DNA of 64,000 bases. Source: Pestalotiopsis fici W106-1 (lineage: Eukaryota; Ascomycota; Sordariomycetes; Amphisphaeriales; Sporocadaceae). The DNA lies in assembly GCF_000516985.1 (NCBI RefSeq), contig NW_006917093.1:5241013-5305012 (forward strand), given 5' to 3'. Under the pieces are notes generated by a model, which saw nothing but the letters and a program-made list of their open reading frames with translations, was not told the DNA's origin and ran no database searches. Both the position numbers and the translations under genes were made by a program. Positions 32,549 to 44,378 of the stretch are shown here, in pieces (positions within the stretch are counted from its first letter, which is position 1; each line of letters opens with the position of its first letter).

Positions 32549-33796
32549 TCACCCGGATGCCTTTCGTTGTTGCCGCATCATCTCTAGCCCAGCTTCCATC
32601 TTGGCCATCTCTGACTCTTCGTGAGCAATCCATGCGGCTTGAGCTTCGTCCTTTTCCTTGTACCATCGGTGATAACCTTCTTCGTTCTTTCTCTCTTCTT
32701 CGCCGTCGTCGGGAATCCAGGGGACATTCTCAGGTGGTAGGAGAAAGCCTCGAGCATCAGCCTCTACTATGGCCTCGAATATCTTGGTCGCCATCATCTC
32801 GTAACCCGGTTTTGCCGGATGCATACCTTTGTCCAGACACGATTAGTTACTGAATGTAGATGCGTCTCTTACTTGAAGGCTTACCATCTTCGGCCAGATT
32901 CTCATCCTGGATGCCATCAGGGCCCTGCATCTCTGCAAGTACCACTGGCAGTCCCTGCTTCTGATAGATTTTGACCAATCTTCGAATCTGCGGGTTCACT
33001 CTAAACACATCTTCTCTGCCATTGAACCACGTGTTCCATGTTGGCAGCAGTGTTCCAACTACAATAGTGGCCTTGTGGGATGCCATTAGCAGATACTGGA
33101 TCAAGCTATCGTAACGCTTGTAGAAATTGTCAATGTCCACATGCATCAGACAGTCATTGGTGCCAGCGTTGACGAGAATCACATTGGGCTTGCTTCGAAC
33201 GGCAAAGGGCTTGACCATCTCATTGATGATGTGCACCTGGGCGCCGGGTCCTGCCAAGACGTCATTGTCCGTCATGTTACCCAGCCTGTCAGTACCAACA
33301 AAGTTGACCTTGTGGCCGAGCGCGGTGAGACGCTGGCGAAGCGGCCGGCGGAAGCCATTGTTGTCAACTTCAACTGGGCTGTCGCCTCTCGTTGTCGATG
33401 CCCCCACAGCCAAGATCCGCAGAGGGATGCCTTTCGCCAGAGGGAGCTCATAACCTGGTCGCCCATAGCCCTTATAAGTCATGGCTGGTCGTTCCTTTAA
33501 CGGGGAAATGGTCCCATTCGAGTGTGCGGCCGACGAATTCGAGGGGAAATGGCCGACACGGACGCCGTTGAGAACGTCGGAGTTGGTATGTGTGTCGACA
33601 TCGACAACGATTCCAGACATGAGCATACCTTAATGTGAACGTCAGTAAGTCTTGGACGTTTCTAAAGATCCACATATGGGAAACACTTACATAAAATCAT
33701 GAGAGGTATGCCAAGGGCAATGAGGAAGCGCCTCTTGGCTATAATGGTGGCCATGAAGGCGCTCACACGAGCAGGCCGCAGAATATTGCTCAACAT
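32549..33796 (-). CDS. SGNH/GDSL-type esterase, membrane-anchored or secreted (CE3-like)
   Basis: Exons 33796-33691, 33628-32885 and 32826-32549 encode 375 aa. An N-terminal hydrophobic span (FLIALGIPLMILCMLMSGIV) after an Arg/Lys-rich start suggests a signal anchor. The catalytic blocks are present: block I RILAVGASTTRGD near residue 100 (nucleophile Ser), FVGTDRLGNMTDND, block III VNAGTNDC, and block V EDGMHPAKPGY with the Asp-His pair, created by the last splice. This pattern is that of carbohydrate esterase family 3-like SGNH hydrolases that deacetylate polysaccharides; the substrate is inferred. The last 60 residues are a charged, Glu-rich helix. Confidence 0.88.
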
Positions 33797-36303
33797 CTTG
33801 CCATATGACTGGGAATGACAAACTCGCAGTCTTGCCCCCGGATGTGATGTTGTGACCAGAGTGGATCAGATGCTTATGTTGAAAAAGACCCGTAAACAAG
33901 GCCCAGGCATACGATCTGTTAGAATGTCCATCTGGCGCCGAGAAGCTAGTTCAATGGTGCTCAACAAGATCTCAGGATATGATCTCCGAGTACGAGCTGT
34001 GATAGGCGACCCGACTCGCTGGATGTTGGTGCAAAGACAAGGCACAACCCTGTTGGGTCAAATGTCAAGAGATTCCGAGACTGTTCTTGATAAAAACTAT
34101 CAGGTCGTAGCTGGCAAACGGGAAAGAAAGTAGAGAAAGGGGAAAAAGAAAATGTTTGGTTGTTTTGCAGATTGGAATGCAAGCTGAGTACAGAGTACGC
34201 GGCCCCAACAGTGCCGAGCAACAAGTTGCAACAACCTGCCGTTCTAGCCGGAGGGAGAGGCGCGCACGCCCAGCCGTTCGGGAACAACGGCAGTTTTGTA
34301 AGTCTTGGCCACCAGGGTTAGAAGGTTTAAGGACAATGAACATCATGTTGCAACAAAAGGATAAGTAACAGGAGGGAGCGACAGAAACGAAGCGCCTATG
34401 AAGATCGTCTAACAAACATCGTGAAATTGGTAAATACTGGAAACGTCATATCCTGGGTTGTTCCCCTACCCAGGGCCTAGAATCTCAAGATGCTACACTA
34501 GACCCGGATACTTACTCCTGAATCTGATATACCCTGTAAGCTCTGCCGGCAGCACTAATGTAGGCGACCTAGATCCCACAACCTAGTTCAGCGGGACACG
34601 CAGTATGCAAACCTTTTTTTTTTTCCCCTTCATTATCGAGACTGATCATTTGTTTGGACGAAGGCCAATTAAACAAAACCGGAATAGCCCCTTTGATTCG
34701 TCCGAAATATCTTGCGTCAGTCAGACGAACGCCGCCCCCCAAAGATCGTCGGTACGTTGCAATTTCGATACCGGAACGTGCCCGGCTTTCTACCTGCCAA
34801 GATGGTGGTCATGGTAATAGTGGCCCCTGTAGACATTGGCCAATCAAGGACATTGACCAAGACCGATTAAGGAACAGCTTCACTCATCTGTTGCGAAATG
34901 CCGGAGGTGCTTACGAATACTAGGTAACAGGTTAAATGCTCTGAACTTGGGATGCCCCCTTTGTCTTGACTACAGTATATAACCCCCTGAATCTCATTGA
35001 ATAAAGTTTCCTTTCTCTTGGCATCTGACCATTACGCCTTCATCCATAAGAATAACCTCATCCACCTCTTTTGTCCCTGAGATTGCAATGCCAATGGGGT
35101 TCCAATTATCTGCACGTCAGCCAAGAATTAGCCCATCCTCGAAGCGACAATCAATCTGTGTAATGGATCCTCGAAGCGACGCACAAACTCATGAAGAATA
35201 TGAAGCTGGCATTATCAACCGACGTTCCGCCTAGGGCTGGTGGGGTCCGTACAAGCAAGCAAGGTATTCGTGTTAGCGAAAATGCTAATAGCATTTGAAG
35301 CTGCCCGATCGTGTGTGTGCAAACGGTACTATACTATCGTCATGTTGCTCTGACTACACGGAGTGGAGCTAATGCAGTACACACACTAATTGCACTCACT
35401 GCGAAGTTATGTAAGTAATGATGTCTCAACCATCAATACATATCAGTCGCGTGATATGGAAAACATGTTGTTGTTGTTTTTTTTGTGTTGACAAATGTTT
35501 TCCACCCAAACGATCACGATTCTGGCCAGTCCACGAGGAAAAAGGATGCATAAGATTACTTACATCGCTCACCGCTACTGGCGTGGCCAACTTGAGCCGC
35601 GAGCCCTATGTGCAATGGACAGACCCTTCGGTCGAGCCCAGAGTCAACAGCAAAGAACAACACCAAGATGAGAGATATTCGCCATGGTAATGCAGAACGC
35701 AGGAACGCCCATCGATCGATCTGCGGCCGCGCAATCAAGGGCACGCACGTCAAGACACAGGGCTGTCATCGTTGGGCATGCTGACGCTGGTACACCCAAG
35801 ACTTGATGTCCAATAATGCGCCCATTATCGAGCACCCTATGTGACTCGGGGGACTGCTTCGACACGCGAGATGCGATCTGCGACCCATGTGTGCAGCTCG
35901 GTCAAAAAGACAATGCGCAGCCGGTCGAGGACCTATCGGTGCCGCGGTAAGAGATGGCGCTTCCGTCCCAGGCCATTGCCACGGGCGTGTTGGCCCATGG
36001 TCAAGACAGCTTCTTGGCTCAGTCTCTGGGAAGCATTGGTTGGCCGCGGAAGAACCTGTAGCAAGCTAGTCAATGTTTCAGGAGCGATAACAGGAAGATA
36101 TAGTTTTTATGTACCGTGTCTGAGATATCATCGATTACTTGGCTGTTGCATGTAACATTTTGATTTGGATGTCAAGCAGATGAGAAAGCATCAATGTAAA
36201 TGACTCACGATTGATACCAAAGAAAGAGTCTTCATGAATACTTGACCAAATGTCTCTATTCTATTATCTAATATCTATATGAAATCAATTGCGTTATGCT
36301 AGA
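33797..36303. other. 2.5-kb region without a supported gene
   Basis: Short frames on both strands lack splice and start support. A plus-strand frame near 35850-36060 (MALPSQAIATGVLAHGQDSF and neighbours) looks mildly protein-like and may be a relic. No RNA gene or full repeat was found. Confidence 0.4.
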
Positions 36304-37905
36304 TTAATCAAAAGCAAAGGTTGACCAACTCCGAATCTTTTTACCATATATCCAGAATAAAGCCGGCGCCGGCGCCAAAGCAATGCAAAGGAACGCAAGC
36401 AGCGACGAGGCCCACGCCACGCCGAGCTGGTCGTACATGATGGTTGCAAACATTGGGAACGAGCAGGCGATTAGACTTCGCACGACGACGTGGATGGACA
36501 TGGCCGAGTTGGAGTGGAAGCCGTAGACGTCAACAATGTAGGAGATGCCGGGCACAAAGATCAGCATGAGACCCAGGCCGATAAAGAAGCTCGCGATAAT
36601 CTGCGAAGCTGGGTGGACATTGCCGGACCAGCCGAACCACAACAGCGAGGGCGGGAGTATGACGGCCCCGGCCATCATCGGCGGCAGTCGGAATTCTGGT
36701 GGCGGGGCGGCACCCTTGAGTCTCGTGACACGGCTCTTGTACCAGGTCACTGTAAAGATGGACTGGATACCCCAAGCCGAGATGATGCCGCACATGACGG
36801 CGATAAACGGCAATGAGCTGTGCTGGGCAGACCAACCTCTTTGCTGAAAGGCGATCGGGAAGGCCTGGAAGGATAGGTAGAGCGTACCGTACACCAAGGT
36901 CAAGTATACAGTGAATATAATGAGGATGGGCTCCGTGACAAACATGCGCATCGGCTTGGTCAGATATCGATGAATGATATCATGCATGTCGACACGAGTC
37001 TCTTCAGACTTGGCGTGCAGAGCCCAGTTCTTGGTCTCGAAACGAAGACGCTTGGCCTTGTTCCGCAAGATCATGCGCGAGGAAGACTCGTGCACGCCAA
37101 ATATGGCAGCGATGCCAAAGGTGACCATGATGATGAGCGTCGCCCAGGCCGTCCACCGCCATTCCGAGCCGTCGCCGCTGGTAAGATACGCACCGGCAAT
37201 GGGAGCAATTGTCGCTCCAAGATTGATACATATTGACGACATGCCTAGAGCCACGCCTCGTGGGATTGGCTCATATAGCTCGACATACATGCCTGACACG
37301 ACCGCAAACGCCGCACTTCCAAACACGCCAGAAAAGAATCGGCAGACAAGAATCGTCTGCACATTTTCAGCCACGGCTACGGGAATTTGGAAGATGGACA
37401 GTCCAACAACACATGTGAAGAAGACGACAACATGACCAAACAGCTCGGACATTGGCCCAAAGAAGATGGGCCCCGTAAAGAACCCCAATATCCAGAGCGC
37501 CACGGCCAAGCGCATGACAATGACGGGCACGTCAAACTCGGCGGCCGTTACTTTGGCGGCCGGACCGAAGACGCTCGACCCAAACGACACGGCCGAAATG
37601 ACCGAGGACGTGACGACCACGAAGAAGAACTTTTTGGTATTCGACCAATTCCTGGGACACTCGGGGTCGTCCGGCCCGTCCCACCCGACGACATTATCGG
37701 GATATCGTTCAGCGATGCTTGGTGTTTCGTTCCCGTCCGTCACAGGACCCAGTTGCTCCTTATCCTTGATTTCGGGCTCGGTGTTGGTCGTGCTGCTCTC
37801 TTTTTCACATGCTTCCGAGTGGTCGAGAGGCACCAGGTGAGCGGAAGGGGCCCGACTTCCCGCCAGGGTCGTCGTGGCTGACATGGCCGCGGTTGGATTC
37901 GTCAT
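36304..37905 (-). CDS. MFS transporter, DHA1 polyamine/drug type
   Basis: A single exon of 533 aa. The N-terminal 80 residues are hydrophilic, followed by GWDGPDDPECPRNWSNTKKF, the hallmark entry of fungal DHA1 transporters. Twelve membrane spans can be traced, with GPMSELFGHVVVFF (loop 2-3 motif A variant), GVFGSAAFAVVSGMYVELYE and PRGVALGMSSICINLGATIAPI (motif C region). A long central loop (RNKAKRLRFETKNWALH) separates the halves. The family exports polyamines, toxins or drugs at the plasma membrane; the substrate is unknown. The upstream flank carries a 5' CT-rich leader. Confidence 0.9.
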   Translation of the reverse strand: MTNPTAAMSATTTLAGSRAPSAHLVPLDHSEACEKESSTTNTEPEIKDKEQLGPVTDGNETPSIAERYPDNVVGWDGPDDPECPRNWSNTKKFFFVVVTSSVISAVSFGSSVFGPAAKVTAAEFDVPVIVMRLAVALWILGFFTGPIFFGPMSELFGHVVVFFTCVVGLSIFQIPVAVAENVQTILVCRFFSGVFGSAAFAVVSGMYVELYEPIPRGVALGMSSICINLGATIAPIAGAYLTSGDGSEWRWTAWATLIIMVTFGIAAIFGVHESSSRMILRNKAKRLRFETKNWALHAKSEETRVDMHDIIHRYLTKPMRMFVTEPILIIFTVYLTLVYGTLYLSFQAFPIAFQQRGWSAQHSSLPFIAVMCGIISAWGIQSIFTVTWYKSRVTRLKGAAPPPEFRLPPMMAGAVILPPSLLWFGWSGNVHPASQIIASFFIGLGLMLIFVPGISYIVDVYGFHSNSAMSIHVVVRSLIACSFPMFATIMYDQLGVAWASSLLAFLCIALAPAPALFWIYGKKIRSWSTFAFD

Positions 37906-39421
37906 TTCGAGGACTGTTCATGTGTACACTGGTACAGCCATGACCTGCCCTCGGGAAGGGGAGGATACAGGAGGGTATATCAATACGATAAAACAAGGAG
38001 AAGAAAAAGGCACGCCGTGAGACAGTCCGACTTACCGAAGCACATCTCCCCGGTCTCGCGGTTCCAGGGCTCCATACTTTACCTACAGGGTAAATGAGAA
38101 GCCGCACCATAAAAAAAAATTCCCTTTTTTATCGGGGCGTTAGGAAAGGAATCGTCTCTCGCTCCCGCGAACAGTGAAGCCGCGAAAAAGGGGGTTCCAC
38201 TTTTTGACGTTCCATGTCGACGATTTTACAGTTCTAGTTATCTGGGTACGGGTACGTATCTCGGGATCCCTAGACATTCTCGTGTCATGTACGTACAGGG
38301 ACACGGAACAGGTCGTGCCAGTGTTGTATGGTAGCACACGATACGTAGGAAGCTGGCACAGGCTGGGCGGTCTCTGCGGCGTTGTTGCTTATCAGCCCTG
38401 CTAGGCTCGGGCTGATCTACCGGGTCACGGATGAGCTAAGGGCTTACGTATCATGTAAACCGCCGGACGACCACCGATCATAGCGTGAAAGCCACCGCCC
38501 CATAGCGGATTCCAAGATATTGCCAAAAAGGCTTGAAACGTTGCGAAATTGATCTCTCACGATATTCTCCCCCCATCGTTGCCAACGCTGTACGATTTTG
38601 CTCCTGCCAAAAGGAGGATCTCACGCCATTATGCGTGTCTCGCTAGTGATTACCATGTTGATAAATTTGAGCACGCGAGGAACAAACGTCAGACTCCTAT
38701 CAGTGATCACACCACAAAGTGGATCACCACCAGGGTATCGCTCGTTTTGGTATCATCCCGCAGACAAGGCAAACCCGGAAATTCCGCTATCAAAAGAAAA
38801 GGGAAGGGTGGNNNNNNNNNNNNNNNNNNNNNNNNNNNNNNNNNNNNNNNNNNNNNNNNNNNNNNNNNNNNNNNNNNNNNNNNNNNNNNNNNNNNNNNNN
38901 NNNNNNNNNNNAAAAAACTCCCGAGAAAGTAGAAAAGTAAAAATTCTGTTGCCAAGCCGCCGAGCCGCCCATATAATCAATCTTAAAACCAAGAACAGTT
39001 GTTCCTTGCACTTCCGTATCCGTTTTGTTCCATGCCCGTAAATCCGATCTTTGCATGTTGCATGTGGAGTCGTATTAGCTAATACTATTAAATAGTTATG
39101 ACTTACTATCAGGTCCTCAGTTCATCAACGTTCGTTCGCTTACTGCTAGTTGTCATGATGACCATACTCCGATGTGAAGTGCTGGCAAGAGGTTCTTTGT
39201 TCTCCCTGGCTGGAAAACCGAGTCGTCCGAAGTCTGAGCGAAACAAACTTTTGTTTCTTGCAAATCATGAATCACGTACCAGCTCAATGTAGAAGCTCAA
39301 TGATGCAAATGTTGATTACCATTGAATGCCTGTATCTGTAGAGGCATCACATTGTAGAACCTCGGAAGCTTTGTAATGGGATGTCTATTTCTATAGGTCT
39401 TTCGCCTTAATTCACTTCCAG
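37906..39421. other. Intergenic region containing an assembly gap
   Basis: Includes the MFS promoter side and the 3' side of the AFG2-like gene. A 100-N gap occupies 38812-38911. Frames reading through the N run are meaningless. A TGCATGTTGCATGT repeat lies near 39051-39064. Confidence 0.5.
38812..38911. other. Assembly gap of exactly 100 N
   Basis: The fixed 100-base length indicates a scaffold gap of unknown true size. The flanks are G-rich on the left (GGGAAGGGTGG) and an A-run on the right (AAAAAACTCC), which suggests a low-complexity collapse. Sequence may be missing here. Confidence 0.95.
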
Positions 39422-41666
39422 CTAAAACTCATTCCTAGACAATCGCCACGCTGTGAAATGCGCCAAGATCTCGCTGGTCACGCCCTTTGGCGTCCTCCGA
39501 ATGGCTCTCTCTAGCACAGCCATGCCGTCGGGCTCGCCATTCGTGTCAGCGTTAGAGTCCACCGGCATAAAAGCCTTGTCGCAGATGCGGCTGATCTCGG
39601 CTCCCGAATAGCCATGAGTTCGCCTGGCCAGCTCGGGGATATCGAGGGGAGGGAACCGCAGCTCCTGGGCCTTTCTTGAGATGATGGCTTCTCGTGCCTG
39701 CTCGTCGGGGAGCGGTACGTAGATGAGCTCGTCGAAACGGCCCGGTCGCATGAGAGCCGGGTCAAGCGAGTCTGGTTTGTTCGTCGCCGCCAAGACAAAC
39801 ACGTTGCCCATCTCCTCGAAGCCGTCCATTTCCGTCAGCAGAGTGGTGAGGGCTTGTACACCGCCTCCCGCCGTAGCGCCGCCCCCTGACCGATTGCCGG
39901 CAATGGAGTCGATCTCATCAAAGAAAATCACACTGGGGCTTGCCTCCCTGGCTCTCTGGAAGAGGTTGCGGATCGATCGTTCCGTCTCTCCGACGTACAT
40001 GTTTAGCAGCTCCCCACCCTTGACGGCGAAAAAGTTGAAGCCGGATTCGGTGGCGACGGCCTGGGCCGTCATGGTCTTTGAGCAGCCCGGAGGTCCGTAC
40101 ATTAATACTCCCTTTGGCGGTTTCCAGCTTACGACCATGTCCGTAGAGCGGTTCAGCACTTGCTGGAGTGTTGTCTTTACTTCCTGGTATCCTCCGATAT
40201 CGTTCCATCTTACAGTGGGCGGCTTCAACGTTATGTCGTGCATGGCCGTGGGTCGGATCTCTTGGAGCGCTCGCTGAACATCCTCCCAGGTGATGGGTTC
40301 GCCGCCAGCCCGATTTCTTGTTCGGCGTTGTGAAGCTCTAAAAGCGCTGTGCAAAAGGTCCACCAGGTCGCTACCCGTGTAAGCATGAGTGCGATCTCCC
40401 AGGTCGGAGACATATTTGTCAAAGTGTTCCGGCATGAAGTTGGGCGAATATGATCGAATAATTTCCTTCCGCGCTGGTGCATCGGGAATGGTGAGCGTAA
40501 CGTGGCGCCCAAATGCGAGCCTCGTCTGCAAGCCCTCGGGGACATCTTCCAAGTAGTTGCGGCAACTGCCTACCACGAGCACATTTGGACGTTTCTTGTT
40601 TCCGATGGTCAAGACTGCGAGCTCTTCGAGACCATTGAGAACAGCATCAGTGGCAGCGGGCCGATCCTTGCCCACCACCCCTCTCATATCATCGATAAGA
40701 ATGATGGTTGCCTTTTCATCGTCAATGGCGTTCCTAAAAGACTCTTGGATGGCTTGTGGCTTGTCTGTAGTCTTGATGCGCTTGACGCTTCCCCATCGTG
40801 TATCTGCAATCCTGTTTAGAAGCATGGATTTTCCTGTTCCCCGGCTTCCCTGTACAACGATACCGCATGAGGGGTGGGGGAATGCCCCATGGCTGAACTT
40901 GACATCGTAGTCGCTGAAGAAGTCATCGAGTTTGTCCAGTGCATCTGCCATGCCGGGAATTCCGGAAATCTCTAGTCGGCCAGGGGGGGGCTGGGCCTGA
41001 TCTCCATTACCAGCGTCAGCCTCGAGCCACTGAGCTCGTGTATCGGTACAATATTTGGCGACATTGGTCCCTGAGCCGTTGACTGACTCGACAATGAAGG
41101 AACGCTTGACACCTTTTCCAAGCACCTTGTCCAGGTTGAGGCCGGGGAAGACGAACTCGGCAGTTTCTGGTGGGGTCGTCAATACGGAGTATATCTATGA
41201 TATGAACAAGAATGACTTCATCCATGGCGGTTTGACTGAGGCATGGGGACAACCTACCGAGCGCACATTCCACATTGTAGGCAACAAACTTTCTTTCTGC
41301 ATCCGAGATGACGGGCGCATCTGGCGTCACGTCTCGAATGACCACGTCCAGGGCATCCGGCACGCTTGGTTTTCCAGCGTCGGATACCCTTATGACCTCG
41401 CCCAACTCGAGGTGCGTTGCCTCCCGCAAAGCTCGACTCAGCTGAACCACGCTCTTGTTGCCGGCGAGGTTCTTATCCGTCGAAGGCCACACAATACCTT
41501 CCCGTCGTTTCTTTGGGTCGTTGGTAGACTCAATGTATACGACCTGTCCTGCCTGGAGGCCGTTTTCCAGTATGAGAGTGCCGTTCAAGAATACCTTGGC
41601 TGCATGTTTCTGGTTGGGCAGCTCTTGCGTCGAGAGACGGACCTTTGCCTCAATGGGCTTCTTCAT
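39422..41666 (-). CDS. CDC48-type AAA ATPase, AFG2/Drg1-like
   Basis: Exons 41666-41258 and 41166-39422 encode 717 aa. The 91-nt intron (GTAGGT..CACCAG) joins VECAL to ETAEFVFPGL in frame; an earlier TAG acceptor would be out of frame. The first 150 residues form an N-domain of the Cdc48/Afg2 type. D1 (residues about 215-400) has Walker A GSRGTGKS but Walker B ILIDDM. D2 (about 455-700) is canonical: WNDIGGYQEVK, Walker A GPPGCSKT (the Afg2/SPATA5 form), VIFFDEIDS, AATNKPDSLDPALMRPGRFD and a C-terminal GYSGAEISRICDKA. Yeast Afg2 strips Rlp24 from pre-60S ribosomes. The altered D1 Walker B leaves open a divergent paralogue. Confidence 0.82.
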
Positions 41667-42287
41667 GACGACCCCTTCTCAGAAGAGAATAATTCTGACA
41701 GTGCGTGTTTGAAAAAATGTCCGTGTTGGAAAGAGATATAGCTCCACCTAAGACTATTTCACGATAGTCCTGCAAATGCAAAAGCTTTGTGGTTTAATTG
41801 AGCAGTGGGCCGAGACCAACATCAAACTTTGAACTTTTGTCACAGATCATGTATACTCATGCTTTTTGAGCAAAATCTCCATGACTTTCAATAAGTAATT
41901 GGTTATTCTGAGAACAATCTAGTAAAAATAGTTTATGCAGGCGGATTGGATAGAACTGGATTTTTTTGTGCGGGTCCAACTTTTGCATAGCGATACTTTT
42001 TTTTTTTTTTTTGGCCCTCCTCTGAATACACGGCGCTATTTTTGCAGCATGGCGGGCGACCAAGGCGTTCCCCTGGCGAGACAGGCGCTATCTGTCGCCT
42101 AGCCTCAGTGGCAGCTACTGCAGCGGGACCGTCCAAAACCTTGCGGATAGCTTGAGGGATCCTCTACGGCGCCCAAAGCTTTTCCGTTTGCAATTCTCAG
42201 CCGGAGCCTACCTACACCTACACCTTTTCCAAGGAGTGCTGCTGGGGTTGCGATGCGCCGGACAGCCTCGCTCGACATCTCGTGCTC
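41667..42287. promoter_or_regulatory. Divergent promoter region, AFG2-like gene and mitochondrial gene
   Basis: About 0.6 kb between two divergent start codons. Contains a T-run at 41998-42012 and CTACCTACACCTACACC near 42209-42225. No coding sequence is seen. Confidence 0.45.
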
Positions 42288-43670
42288 ATGCGACAGCTAC
42301 AGCAGCCCCTGAAGACGCGCCTCATCATAGCTGCAGCAGCATGGCGTCCACGTCTTCTCTTCTCTTTGCCTGTCCGAGGTAGCATCCGATGGCAGTCCTC
42401 CACCACGACCACGACGGCTCTTGAAAATAATCCAGAGGCGGAGGCAGCAGTAGCAACAGCAACAGTAGGCCATGAGCCGGCTCAAGCGTCCTCCTCCTTC
42501 TTTGCCGCGCTCTTCCCCGACGAAGCCAAGCATCGCGTCCGACGAGAACAAACCTGGGCTCAGTCCCGCGAGCCAGGCGGCTCATCTATTTCCAACCATG
42601 ACTTGGACAGCAGCTACCCGCCGCCGCAGACGCAATCTTCCTCGCCCCTACAGCAGTCCGAGAGGCCGCTCATTACGTACTATGAGAACTCTTCGCACCA
42701 CCCACGAGCCGCCAGCGAATTGCGGTGCACTGTAGTCCTCGCCGCGGCCTCCAAGAACCTAGCCGCGTCCGACTTCTTCCGCGTCGGGGCAGGGCGCGCC
42801 GCCCACGTTGAAGGTTGGGTCGGCGGCATCACCAAGGTCGTGCAGGCGCGCGACCCCGACACCCTCGAGCCGCTGGGCCGCTACTACGTGACCTTTGGCA
42901 CCGCGGCGGCCGCCGCCGCCTGGCGCGAGGAGGTCAAGCGTCTCTGGGAGCTCAGCCGGGCGTACACCCCCGGCGTCATGCGCAGCCGCGCGTACCCGGC
43001 CACAGGCAACTTTGGCGGCGCAGGCATCCCAGTGCGCGTCCGTGGGATCGATGGCACGCCCGCGCAGCTCGAGTCCACCCGCCGTGAGGTTCAGACGTTC
43101 ACGCTCGTCCCGCCCGATCTGCGCTGGAGTCTGGACGTGGCACACTATACACCCGAGGAGCGGGCCATGGAAATCGCCGGCAGCTTGGTCGAGAAGCTCT
43201 GCCGCAAGGCCGGGACCCGGTTCTTGGTCATGGTGGCCGTGAATGGCGGAAGGATCAGCCCCGAGACCCTCCGCGCCTCCATCCGCGACGACAATGAGGA
43301 GCGAGGTCTGCCCTGGCGTGTCAAAAATCTCGACACCCTCGTTGGCGGCGGCAAAGATGGAGAATGGGGCATCATGCCATTTGGTAAGAGCGATGCCAAA
43401 GCGCTCCCTGGCGTCACCCAGGAGGAAAGTCTCCAACAGCAGGCCGCCAGTGCCACGTCGGGCGCTGACCGTACCGATAAGGTCAGGAGCGAGACTAGGA
43501 GATATCCGCGCTTTCTCGTCCCGTTCGCTGACGAGGCTGAGGCGAGACGTTTTGTGAGGCACTGGCATCGACGCCAGCTCACTTTAAGAATGGGGCACGA
43601 GGATGCAAATGACCAGACGCTGACGGAGTGGGAGGAGGCCAGGGTCCTTGACGTTACATACTTGTGGTAA
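42288..43670 (+). CDS. Probable mitochondrial protein of unknown function (460 aa)
   Basis: A single exon starting at the first ATG of the frame (MRQLQQPLKTRLIIAAAAWR). The first 40 residues are rich in Arg, Ala and Ser and free of acidic residues, ending with a WQSS-type cleavage-like site, which indicates mitochondrial import. Residues 45-130 are low-complexity. From about 140 there is a folded region with HVEGWVGGITKVVQARDPDT and RYYVTFGTAAAAAAWREEVK. Later come FTLVPPDLRWSLDVAHYTPE, LPWRVKNLDTL and a basic C-terminus RFVRHWHRRQLTLRMGH. The GC-rich third positions match a real gene. I recognise no named family; fungal-specific mitochondrial proteins of this layout are common. Confidence 0.72.
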   Translation: MRQLQQPLKTRLIIAAAAWRPRLLFSLPVRGSIRWQSSTTTTTALENNPEAEAAVATATVGHEPAQASSSFFAALFPDEAKHRVRREQTWAQSREPGGSSISNHDLDSSYPPPQTQSSSPLQQSERPLITYYENSSHHPRAASELRCTVVLAAASKNLAASDFFRVGAGRAAHVEGWVGGITKVVQARDPDTLEPLGRYYVTFGTAAAAAAWREEVKRLWELSRAYTPGVMRSRAYPATGNFGGAGIPVRVRGIDGTPAQLESTRREVQTFTLVPPDLRWSLDVAHYTPEERAMEIAGSLVEKLCRKAGTRFLVMVAVNGGRISPETLRASIRDDNEERGLPWRVKNLDTLVGGGKDGEWGIMPFGKSDAKALPGVTQEESLQQQAASATSGADRTDKVRSETRRYPRFLVPFADEAEARRFVRHWHRRQLTLRMGHEDANDQTLTEWEEARVLDVTYLW

Positions 43671-44378
43671 ATTGTTATGATAACCTTTTTTGTAGAGAGC
43701 GCACTGGCAACAGTCCTACATTGCGTGGAAATAGACACTTTATAATGCTTTACATCTTGGGTGGCACGGTTTGTTCCTAGTCATGTCCATTACCCAGGAG
43801 AAACTGCCTCGTTCATTACGAGCACATGCAAATAGGAATGCTCTTGTACCCGTCGCTGGGCCACCACAACAGCAGGATCATGCCCTATCTTCGCAAACTA
43901 CAACAATCGGTAAATGGGCACCAGAGGTATTGGCAAAAAAGTATATTAGAACCCATATCAACCAAACTCCAACCAAGATATTTGCTCTGTTTCCATCGAT
44001 GAAAAAAACGTCTGGAATCGCCTGCTTACTTGTCAGGCCAACATCTTAGCAGCCGCTTCCCGGGCTGATCGGCTCTGAGGAGGAGGGAGAAGATGATCTT
44101 CCTGCTGTGCCGTGATGCCGTCCTTTTTCATTCATCGCAAACTGCACTCGATCAACCTCGGGAATTTCCTCGCTTCGTAAGATGCTCTGCCGCCTTGTGG
44201 CTCTCGCCTCATCAAGCCCACAACCCTGTCCGCCTGATGCCGGCTGTCTATCATCATCATGCACAAATGTGGTATTCGGTACAAGTTTCCGCTTTCGCCC
44301 CTTCCGTCCTCGTTCAGGATCTTCGTTCTTGTTGGCTTTCTTTTTTGTTCTCGTTTAATTCCATCGTTTGGTCAAAAT
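43671..44378. other. Convergent 3' regions
   Basis: About 0.7 kb between the stops of the mitochondrial protein gene and SEC4. It should hold both 3' UTRs. No gene is supported. Confidence 0.5.

Noticed and set aside
38549..39056. Frames reading through the N gap
   Set aside because: The N run is an artificial spacer, so any translation across it is meaningless.
41167..41194. Earlier acceptor (TAG at 41195) for the AFG2-like intron
   Set aside because: The donor is phase 1 and this acceptor needs phase 0; the acceptor at 41167 keeps the frame and restores a family-like junction.
42759..43568. Long minus-strand frame opposite the mitochondrial protein gene
   Set aside because: Shadow of the GC-rich plus-strand exon, no start context or domain.
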